Positions 1-11,000 of a stretch of 26,010 bases of DNA are shown here, piece after piece. The notes beneath the pieces are model-generated. The model saw only the letters and a list, made by a program, of their open reading frames with translations. It was not told the origin of the DNA and made no database searches. The stretch lies in the NCBI RefSeq assembly GCF_000003605.2, contig NW_003116455.1:815250-841259 (forward strand), in the 5' to 3' direction. The stretch is from Saccoglossus kowalevskii (Eukaryota; Hemichordata; Enteropneusta; Harrimaniidae). Position 1 is the first letter of the stretch. Each line of letters starts with the position of its first letter. A program made the position numbers and the translations under genes.

Positions 1-1060
1 ACGGGGAGGGTGTGGGGTTCTGTCGTAGTATTTATTTCTACATGTCACATGCAAGTGTTTTATAATTCGGCCTCCGTTCATCTGTTCGTCCGTCCGTGTG
101 CGTCTGTCCGTCCGTCCGTCCGGAGTCATATCTCATAATCCCTTGGACCGATTCCGTTCATTCTTTGCATGTGCCTAGTACTTTATGTGGGACATCTGCA
201 CATGCAGTGGTTTAGCGATTCGATTCAAAATGGCCGACTGGCAGCCATCTTGTTTTTTGAAAGTGTTGTATTTTGGACATGCTTGTCAGTTTTCATTCAA
301 ATTTAGTACATAGCTCATACATGTTAGGATACATGCCCCCAACCGTCCGTGAGTTCCTGAGTCTGTCCGTCCATGTGTTCATCCATCTGTGCGTCAGTCT
401 GTCCAGAGTCGTATTTCAGAATCCTGCGGACCGATTTCGTTCATTCTTTGCATGTGCCTAGTACCTTATGTGGGACATATGCACATGCAGTGGTTTAGCG
501 ATTTGAATCAAAATAGCCGACTGGCAGCCATCTTGTTTTTTGAAAATGTTGTATTTTGGACATGCTTTGTCAGTTGTCATTCAAACTTGGTACATAGATT
601 ATACATGTTAGGATACATGTCCATGACGATTTATTTCGCAATTGGATCAAAGATGGTCGACTGGCAGGCATCTTGTGTGTTTTTTTATGCAGTATCTTGG
701 ACGTGCTCTGTCAGTTTTCATTCAAATTTGGCACATACATGTACTTTATACGTGTTAGAATGCATGTCCATGACAATTTGTTTCAAAATCTGGTCATGGA
801 TAGCCGATTGACAGCCATATGACTTTTTGGCCTTACTACTATATTTCCACAATTTATGTACCATATTCATTCGTATTTGGCACATACATATCAGTGTGTT
901 TCATAATCAGATCAAAGATGGCCGAATAACGGCTGTTTTTATTTTTGGCCATATAACTACTACATGGAACACGTGTTTTGATGTAAATAAACAATCTGTT
1001 GTATATTCCATTTGGAACTCGAGTTTCAAGGACACGCTCGCGACAACCCCTCCGCTTTAA
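1..1060. repeat. Degenerate tandem repeat, GTCCG-family element (left end outside window)
   Basis: A GTCCGTCCG microsatellite stretch (about 85-120, again near 367-405) is followed by degenerate units. The core GCCGACTGGCAGCCATCTTG recurs near 233, 516, 656, 803 and 921, giving steps of 283, 140, 147 and 118 bases, so the basic unit is about 140 bp with an initial dimer. Each unit also carries a version of TTCAAATTTGGTACATA followed by TACATGTTAGGATACATG. The same cores occur in the elements at 10529 and 14143, so this is a relative of that family. The first bases (ACGGGGAGG) resemble the right arm of the family-1 hairpin, but the left end is cut by the window. Open frames here encode repeat translation only and are not genes. 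Confidence 0.8.
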
Positions 1061-1123
1061 TATGATGAGCACAAAAAGAACTTTCAAAAATTTAACAGGG
1101 ACTGTGTAATTTTCTATGACTTG

Positions 1124-1300
1124 TTTTTTTCAATGTAGTCAATGATAAATTGAAAAACTAAGAAAGTATAGAAAAATATATTTTGTGATCAACATTGGGA
1201 AAATAATGTGCAGTGGCTTAATAGTGACTTTAGTGAGTTTGTTTGCAAAAGAATCGTTTGATTTCCCTGCCATCCTCATTTATAATCCTATAGGCCATCG
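1124..1300 (+). repeat. Copy 1 of a 177-bp direct duplication
   Basis: This segment, starting with seven T then CAATGTAGTCAATG and ending in CCTATAGGCCATCG, recurs at 4336-4513 in the same orientation. I see three substitutions and one single-A insertion between the copies. The flanks on both sides are unrelated, so the match ends sharply. I see no target-site duplication or terminal inverted repeat. The two copies lie on either side of the exon at 1982-2093. Confidence 0.85.
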
Positions 1301-1573
1301 TTGTTTTGTATGTCAGTATGGTTACTAATTCGTTACTTTTCTTTGGTAAAGTCATGTCGTACAAACCAGTAAAAAAACAAGATGAAATTTGGCAAGTTGC
1401 GTACTAACTCATGATTTCCACATTGATATAATAATAAGGATAATAACAATAATAACTTTATTGCATCCTTAGAAATACAATGTTTCTATCAGTTAATAGC
1501 AATAAAGATCAGTTGTGATAACTACTACTACAAAAAGAAAGTTAGTTGTTAATATGCACGAGTACTGAATATC

Positions 1574-1600
1574 TAGTAGTAGTAGTAGTAGTAGTAGTAG
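1574..1600. repeat. (TAG)9 microsatellite
   Basis: Nine uninterrupted TAG triplets directly precede the dispersed repeat that starts near 1606. Confidence 0.95.
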
Positions 1601-1605
1601 TCCAG

Positions 1606-1900
1606 AGTTTTAAATCCGGTTTGGTCCCCGAAGACGAGGGTGGCCGGATTCACCTTAAACTAGTGGCAATCGCTTGGTTGTAACTGCCATTTAAGGTTTT
1701 TTGGAGCATGAGATAATTGGCCGGATGCCCTTCCTGACACCAATCCACTGTTTCGGCAGTGGGCCTAGCCTTTGAGGGAAACACCCATCATGCAAGGCAG
1801 CATGTGTAGAGGTATGTGCTATACATGACCTGGTCTGAAAGCATCATATGACTCATAACAGACTGTGTTCAGGAAAGAACCACTTGGTCAAGGATGGGGT
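1606..1900. repeat. Probable dispersed repeat (SINE-like or MITE-like)
   Basis: This moderately GC-rich block sits in AT-rich intron. It contains GGCCGGATGCCCTTCCTGAC, a string I associate with dispersed repeats in fish and invertebrate genomes (recollection, not searched), then a stretch on GTGGGCCTAGCC and ACCCATCATGCAAGGCAGCATG. ATCCGG near 1614 and CCGGAT near 1645 form a short inverted pair. I cannot define its ends, and no tRNA-like promoter boxes are convincing. Confidence 0.45.
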
Positions 1901-1981
1901 GATCAGCACTTAAGTATACCCCTACATACCCCTATCTGTCAATGAAATGTAAATATCTTACCCCTTTGTTCATATTTTCAG

Positions 1982-2093
1982 ATCTAAACTTGCCTTTGAG
2001 ATGATACCTGAATTGAAGGAATCAATAGATACAATAATAGCTGAATTGGATGATGAATCAACTGCTCGGGATCAAAAACCAGATGATAGCTTA
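1982..2093 (+). CDS. Exon A of the unknown + strand gene (first seen in window)
   Basis: The acceptor is TTCATATTTTCAG and the donor GTAAGT. Only one of the three frames is open: one base completes a codon, then 37 codons starting [20 protein letters not shown]. It ends in phase 0 and joins exon B (phase 0). The sequence is compatible with a helix and has an acidic end ([10 protein letters not shown]). Confidence 0.8.
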
Positions 2094-5000
2094 GTAAGTG
2101 TTCCAGGAAACACCAAAACAATCTTCAAAACCACATAGGTGTCTCATTTACAGTTATTGTTGTAGTTATTACTGTTACTAAACTAAATACAGTTGTATGA
2201 AGGTCCTTTAATTTCAATGCAATATATTAGCCTGAGAATTAAATAATGTTCTTCCATACTGTAAATTATTAAATTTGTTTTTCTGGATTGTTAGTAAATG
2301 TGATACTTAAGAACAGAAAACAAAAAGTGGCAAACATTTCCCATATATATTTAGTAAATTTTGAAAACAAAAAACTATCGCAACTCAATTTTTGTGTCTT
2401 TGCAAAACTGCATTTACTGCATGACAGAGAAGATGGATAAAGCATGTAGACTGAAGTTTTTCACAATTTTTCTAAAAATCTTATTCATGTGTAACTGGAA
2501 TTACCTTTTTGGTACCAAATAAGTGAGCATGTGGTGATATTGGAAATATTTATGATAATAGTATGCAAATTGCTTGCAAATAAATCTTTGATCAACCAAG
2601 AATTATTTTTCCAGCTTTTTGAATATGCATTGCTTTGAACTTGCTAACCCTTCACCTTGTGTGTTCATTCGATACAATATAAAATTTATTTGGACAGAGT
2701 AATAAATAAGAAAAAAACTGACGAAAAACACAGCTCACATCGATTTATATTTTTGCTGCTAGTAAAGTTTTTAATTTCAATAACGTTTGTAGATATTCCA
2801 TAAACATTGATATTTATTATTTAAAATATTTAATAGGCTTTTGTGTAATTACTATATACATTTGTTTATGTATGTTATGTGCAAGTTAGATAACTTCAGG
2901 GTATTTTCATTATCCAAACATCAGCATATGTATTCATATCAGATAGAAAAAATAAAATTGATTTTGTGCAATTACTTTTGAGTTGTTTTGTTACTTAAAA
3001 TATAGATTAATAATTAAATGATAGAACAAAACTTGAAAGTGTATTTTGCACAAATTTCAGACTAAATTAGGTTTTCGTTATTTATTCCGTATAAAAATGA
3101 GTTGATTTTCAGAGAAATATTTGTTTCTTTGGCTGGAGACAATATTTTTGAAAGACTAATTATAAGTTTATGTACATTGAAGAGTGATGTGAGTAGTTTT
3201 CATGAAAATTGCTGATACTTTGTGGATATATTACATACTCCTAAAATTACTGATATTACTTTTTGCTTAGCACATGCTTATACATGGAACTCTATGAGGA
3301 AATAATACTCCCAGATCAACTATGACAAATTCCACCATTAAACTCTGTATACCAATGAAAGTGTCAGGAACAACAATTAAAAAAAAAAAAAAAAAACCAA
3401 GTCATAAACTTATTTGTAAATTGCAGTTTCAATAGTTATTCTGTACGTGATGGATCATACTGTCATGCAAAAACACCTAGGTATTAACTACAAACCTATT
3501 CAAGAATTGTCATGATGTAGGTAGCAGGTGTCTGGAATCTTAAACCAATAGTAACTAACACAGGAAGTAAAGCACATCATGGTAATCTACTGTTGTAAAA
3601 AATAAATTATTTGCAATGAGAATGGCAGGACACAGCTGCTTCAATCTCTATTCCCATAGAGATTCATACGTGTACTTAAAATGATTCAGAATAAACACTG
3701 AATGGCAGTGTGTGCAGATTTAAAGAACCATGTTAAATTCATTAATGTTGAATCATGCATTTGATTTTGGGGTAAATTCTGTCAAATTTATTATTAGCTA
3801 AGCTGTACAATCACTTCACAAGTAAAGCAGTAAGAGTGTATAAAACAGTTTGCCATACTCCCCAATAATACACAAGTTTTTGTAGCTGATTATAATATTG
3901 TTTGTGGAGAGCACAACATTTAGAATGGAAATTGGAAGAATTCCAGTATAGTGTTAAGGTAAACAAAATAACAATAATTTGTTAATGTACTGGGCAACTA
4001 TATAGTCATTTTGCTTGGGTGAGAATAAATTTCCATAATAGTCAGGGAGGAAATTCTGTAAAATTACAGTAACCAACAGTCATTAACAAATCTTTGAACA
4101 TCATAATTAATATATTGGTCAGACACATAATAACATCTAACAAAAATAAAGTTTTTTTTAATAGTTTACCCAATGATTGCAAAGTGGTAACTATAAATTG
4201 AATAATGATCACAATTTATCATAAATATACAATTAGGAAAATGTTATTTTCCCTGCCCCTTCAAGTTTCAAATACTTTTTTGATTCTTTGTTTAACTGTA
4301 TTTTTACCAAATAAGTGCACATAATTTGTCCTTTATTTTTTTCAATGTAGTCAATGATAAATTAAAAAACTAAGAAAGTATAGAAAAATATATTTTGTGA
4401 TCAACATTAGGAAAATAATGTGCAGTTGCTTAATAGTGACTTTAGTGAGTTTGTTTGCAAAAAGAATCGTTTGATTTCCCTGCCATCCTCATTTATAATC
4501 CTATAGGCCATCGCACTGACAGCATATGTTTACGTTTTTGTCAACCAGTATGCGAAAATGCGATAACAAATGTCTCTTACCAATCTGAAATAGCTCCAGA
4601 TCATGTCAACAAATTATTTATTAGCACAAATACTTCTTTAATATCACAACACCAATATTTCATCTGCATTAATATCACACCGTTTCTGAACACTTTGTGA
4701 TCATTTCCATTCTTTGAAGTTTTCTAATTGCTGTGTAAGGACTACACTACAACAATTGATGATAAAATGATTGCTTTCTTTACAGTCTGGAGGGCTACAG
4801 TTAATACCTCCAACACCTCCATCATCATATGAATTGAGACCAAATTCTGATATAGAAACACCACCACATCTGAGAGCAGCTTGGAGTATGTCGAGAGGCT
4901 CCCCTATGCGTATGTAAACTCTAAAACTTATTCTGAAATGTATGTTACTGTAAAATCTGTATTAGAAACCGCGGCTTCTATTAAAATGGTACAATGCAAC

Positions 5001-8000
5001 AGAGGGAATGCGGCTTCTATTAGAGCATCTACACATATGAGAAATGATGAATTTTTGGTTCTCAATTATTCAAAAAGAATGGGTGCGACTTCTATTAGGG
5101 ATGCGGCTTCTAATACAGATTTTACGGTACTACAGAATGGCTGCTATGGCTATACCCTCCCCCTCAGTTGCTATATTGTTTTCTTTTTGCCTACACATAG
5201 ATTTGAAATGGTGTCTTGCATGATATTACATATTAATTAACTTGCTAATAATTCAACTAGATTACATTATTGTTAACAATTGCCACCCTTCCTTTCTTCC
5301 CCCTTATCAAGCATAGTATTTTTACACAGACATACACATCATTAAATATAGTTTGTTTGTCAATCCCCCTCCCTTTGTCATGCTCGCTTCCCCAAAACCC
5401 ATGTATCTTTTCGCATGGTATGGTGGCCCATATGCAGACTACTGATACTGGTCTAGCTTTATTAGCTCCGCTGTCGGCACAGCGGAGCTGTTCATATTAC
5501 TAATTGTCCGTTGGCGTCCGTCGTAGTCAACTTTACAATCTTAACTTCTTTTTCGAAACCGCAAGTTAGAATTTTTTCAAATTTGATATGTAAGTACCTT
5601 GGATGGTTCTTTCTCAGATTTGTTCATTTCATGTCAGTATCTCAAATTTTCTAATTTTGATGAATATTTTTGTCATTTTTGGTAAAAAGTGATATTTTCA
5701 ACTTCTTGTTAAAAACGGCAAGTCCGATTGCTTTGATATTACACATATAGGTACTACATGTGAACCTCTCTCAGATTTGTTCATTTCGTGATGATATCTT
5801 TAATTCTCTAATTTTGGTGAATATTTCGTCATTTTTTGGTAAAAAGTGATATTTTCGACTTCTTGTTAAAAACCACAAATCTGATTGCTTTGATACTATA
5901 CATATTGTTCATTTTCTAATGATATCTCTAGTTCTTAATTGAAATGTGCATTGCTAACAGCAGAGCTATCTCAGCCGACAGGCTGTTTGTTGACTTTCTA
6001 GTAAGAGTTCTTGAGGAAATAGACCATATTGATTGTGGGGTAGCACATCAACATGCCACAGTGATAGAAAGATGTTATGAAACTCACACACTTGTTATCC
6101 GAAGTGTAGTTTCTGTGGCAAAAGGCCATGAATATCTTTTGATTTGTAGTAATGAGCTGTTGATTCTACAGAATTACTACTCAGATAGGTGGATAGACAT
6201 TTTATTACAAAATTTAGTATGAATGAAAAAAAAACAAACAATAAATCAATGGTCATGAAAAAAAATTAAAAAAAAAACCTAGACTTTTAAAAAACTAAAA
6301 TTTTGAAATAAAATGAATGAATCTTCCTAAGCAGTTGACAATATAGCTATCTATAGTGTTTAGCAAGTAGTTACATTTTTCAAGAGTTGGTAACTTGCAA
6401 ATGTTGTCATTTTGTAGGGAAAAAAAAATTATCTTTGCATTGTATATTAACTAGACAAATTACTTTATCTGTACATTCAGCTGATACTCCAGAGGCAGTT
6501 GCCCGTTTAGATGAGACGATGACTAGGATTGCTATGAGAAGAGTGGGACTCGTACAAGGTACACCAACTAGTACAAGAAAAGAAATAAGAGATCAACTGA
6601 AAGGGTAAGTTAAAATCGTTGGAAATATCATTACCGGTATTTGCATAAATCAGTTTTGAACATGATTGCATCTACAGATTTAGAGATTTAAAAAATCAAA
6701 CTGGTAACATACCTTGTATAGAACATTTTGTCTATATGGTATTCACTGGATTTGCACATCATTCTTAGCAATTATAAACAATGTGTCTTTTATTGAATAT
6801 GACTGAGAACTAAAAATAGAACTGGATATTATTTGCCTCTGAAGTGATTATTATTTACCAGGGCTCATAGCGTTGGGAAAGTCTTTGGATTTTTTTAGGT
6901 CTGGAAAGTCTTTGAGTTGTCTTTAAATTACAGGAAAAATATTAAAAAATCTTTGAAAAGTCTTTAAGTTTCGTCATAGTTGATAATTCATTTTAGAAAG
7001 ACCCGTTTTCTCCAGGGAACTACCATATTCATACCATTAGTTTTGGTGATGATGTTGGCCTGAATTAATGGTCAAAATGTCTTGGAAGAATGCAAGAAAG
7101 TTTGGAAAAAGGTCTGGGAAAAGTCTTTGAAATCATTTTGCTCTTTGTGCTATGGACCCTGTTTACAATATTTTGATATGCTTCTGTTGAATAAACATTG
7201 CCTGATGCAACTATCTATTTTGAATTGTTAGTTGAAACATTGATTACCACATGTTCCCACTATATACCATGACTTGAAAGTGAATGTGGTCAAGTTTTTC
7301 TAAATTTTCAGTTTGTGATGATATCCATTATGTATACATATTCTTTTTTTTTTTTTTAATTTAAAAAAAAAAATATTTTTGTGCCGGGCGACAGTTCTAG
7401 ACATTGAGTGTCACTGTTGTCTCTCCTGACTTTTTCTTTTTTGTATGTGCAAATTGCAAGTGCTAGTGCTGACACATAGTGCATTTTTGCCACAGAAGTT
7501 ATTTCCTGTTTGGGACTACATGACAGGACTGTGTGGCCATCTCCCTATCTAATGGCAATTTTAATGCGCTATCCTGGTGTCAACCAGGCTCGATCGAACA
7601 CAAGCATCTGCGGACCATAACCAAGGTTCCCCCAAAGTCGCATTCGTTAGTGAATGAATCTTGGCCAGCGGAATTGTACTTCTCATTGAGTCTGTGGCAC
7701 ACTCACCCAGGGTATATACATATTCTTGTTAGATCTTATTCTCAGCCATATTTTTTTGAATTCTGTGTGTGAAGCTCTCATATTCAATGTGAAGATGAGT
7801 CTTTAACAATTTGTCAGTGTGATCTTTTGTGCTCAGCTCCATGGAAATATTAATTTGCCAACTTTTTCTGCAGTGATTCAAGACCTTCAAAGAAATCAGA
7901 AATCCCACGACCCATTGTGGTACCTACAATGGAGAAGACCATGTTATCAGATTCAATGATGACAGAAGCTTCCTATATGAGTAATGGTGCTGCCTCTTTT

Positions 8001-11000
8001 TCAAAATACAGTGAGCCCTCAACACGACATCACATCACAGCATCCACGTTGGCCCATCAGCCAAGAGCAGTCAGGATGGGAGAGCAGCCAAGAGCTGGTT
8101 TGTCACATCAGCCAAGACTTTCTGGACCAGCTCATCAAAAAAGAGCATCTGGTCTAATCTCACATGAAAAAAGTGCATCCAGAGCTACACAGCCCCAACG
8201 AAATAGTTCTAGTAAAACGTCTGTGCGACAAGAGACTCATCATGTATCATTTGATAATAGTATGCTTCAACATGAAACCACTCCTAAGGCATATGATTTG
8301 TTGGCAGAACAGGTGTGTATTATGGGTTAGTTTACTGAGAACTTTTCATATAGTGAATAGTGAAAATAAAAGAAATTACGATTTTGGTTACTTGGACATA
8401 TTGCCTATCGTGCGCAAACTTTGCTTTTATGAAATCTTAATTTTTCAACTATATAATGCATTTTTCAACAATAAAATGCATCAAAAACAAACTAGGTAAT
8501 CATTTTGATTATAATAATGCTGAAATTATACATCCACGACGATATAATTGCATCCTATGTATTATCTAAATGACTGAAATGCATGGGATAAAAATCCTAA
8601 TTGAACCATTGAGAAGGCTATAATCTTCGTGGTAATTAAGGTAGAGATGCAGTTTACCTGACAGGTATTTTAATTAGTTAATTAGGAAACCAAGATGACT
8701 TCCCTTGTCCACAAAACTATATATTTTTGGAAAGCTTATTGAATGAATTTTAAAATTTTGTTAGTATTTTTTTTTATGGACACTGTAGTTTGAAATATGC
8801 ACAAAAATGTCCTTTTTTGGTCAAAAGTTATTTAAAAAAAATTAGCTATTAAACCATGCTTCTGTTTCCTGTCAAAATTGGTTTATGGGTACCGGTACAT
8901 CTGTTTACTATGAAGAAAGTGCCGTCTTGAAAACTGTCTACCAGTTGTCAATTTTGCAGGGCAGCAGCTAAAATTTCACTACTTCAAGTTTATGCATAAA
9001 TTAACACCCAGGCTAGTTGTCTGTACGATTGTTGTAACACTGTTCAACCAAAAACAATGCCCCAACGGCGTTTTGAAGATAAACACATTTTCAGTCATTT
9101 GTGAAAATTTCAAAACAAAAGGTCAAAGTGTCTAGGAGCTTTTTTTTTACTCCCGTGTGCAAAGCACAAAAAGGGAGTCTTTGCAGTTAGTGTGTCTGTC
9201 TGTCTGTCTGTGTGTGTGTGTCCCACTGATATCTCAAGAACCATACATTGATTTTTGATGAAACTTGGTGCATAGATGCTCTGGGCCAATGCACAGATTT
9301 GATTGGGTTTTGGTTAAAATCCATGTATATTAATTACCTAATTTGCATGATAATTAGCTGATTTTTAGCTGTTCCATGACTGTTCCACTGATATCTAAAG
9401 AACCACTCATTGTATTTCAAAGAAACTTGGCACATAGATGCTCCAAACTAATGTGCAGATTTGATTAGATTTGGGTAAAAATCTGTGCAATATTAATTAC
9501 CTAATTTGCATAATGATTAATCAATTTTCGGCTTTTCCACTGATATCTCAAGTACTAATCATCACATTTCAATAAAACTTGGTACATAGATGTCACAGGA
9601 CACCTGATAGTTTTTAGGGTAATATCAGTACATATTAATTACCTAATTTGCATAATAAAATAATTAAATTTCAGCTTTTGATATTTCAAGTAGTAATCAT
9701 CACATTTCAATGAAACTTGGTACATAGATGCCATAGGACACTGCACAGACCTGATAGTTTTTAGGGTAATATGAGTGCATATTAATTACCTAATTTGCAT
9801 AATTAATTAATTTTCAGCTTTTGATATATCAAGTAGTAATCATCACATTTCAATGACACTTGGTACATAGATGTCATAGGACACTGCACAGACCTGATAG
9901 TTTTTATCGTAATATCAGTACATATTAATTACCTAATTTGCATAATTAATTAATTTCCAGCTTTTGATATTACAAGTAGTAATCATCAATTTTCAATGAC
10001 ACTTGGTACGTAGTTACTTAAGGACTGTGCAGACCCCTGATTAGTTTTTGGGTAAATATTTGTGCATATTAATTACCTTATTAGCATAATTAGTTGATTT
10101 TCAGCTTTTTGCCTTATATCTCAAGTACTAATCATCATATTTCAATGAGACTTGCTACATAGATCTTCTAGGACTATGCAGAGACCTGATTAGTTTTAAT
10201 TGGATACTAATTACCTAATTTGCATAATGTTCCACTGATATATAAAGATTTAAGAACCACGAATTGGATTTTAGAGAGAGAACTATGCAGAGACCCAATT
10301 AGTTTTTGGTAAATATTTATGCTTATTAATCATCTAATTAACATAATTAATTAACACTGATATCTCAATTACTGATCATCACATTTGAAGAAAATTTGGT
10401 ACATAAATGCTCTAGGACAATAGACAGGCCTGATTAATTTTGGGTTAAAATTTGTTCAAATTAATTCTCTAATTAGCATAATAATTCATATTAGTTACCT
10501 GATTTACATAATTAGTTTTCAGCTTTTTAGTCCCTGTTCGGACGTAGTCCGAAAACGGGGACTTATGTTTTGCCTTGTGTGCGTCCGTCCGTCCGTCCGT
10601 GCATCCGTCCGTCCGTCCGTCCGTTCGTCCGTCCGTCCGTGATCACCTGTATCTCGAACATGCATGGACCGATTAAGTTCAAACTTCACTCATACATCAC
10701 ACATTATATGGGACATATGCACATGCATTTTTTTCATGATCCGATTAACGATAGCCGAATAGCGGCCATTTTAAGGCCGAAAATGCATCAAAATCGCACA
10801 TTTTCACCATTCCAGACCCGGATCTCAGTTATGCATGGACGGATTTTGTTCAAATTTGGTACATACATTAAACATAATAGGACCATGATGCACGTCATTT
10901 TTTTTTTGGATCGGGTTTGAAATGGCCGACTGGCAGCCATTTTATTTTAAAGAATTCAGTTCTGGATCCGTATCTGAGACATGCTTGGATTGATCGAGTT

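Noticed and set aside
4881..5240. 119-codon open frame after exon B
   Set aside because: It reads exon B in a shifted frame and runs through a MITE. There is no splice support.
7587..7600. tRNA or SINE B box (GGCTCGATCGAAC)
   Set aside because: There is no credible A box at the right distance and no tRNA cloverleaf.
9149..10528. CRISPR-like array
   Set aside because: Units are about 145 bp, degenerate and contiguous, in animal DNA. There is no short repeat/unique spacer pattern.
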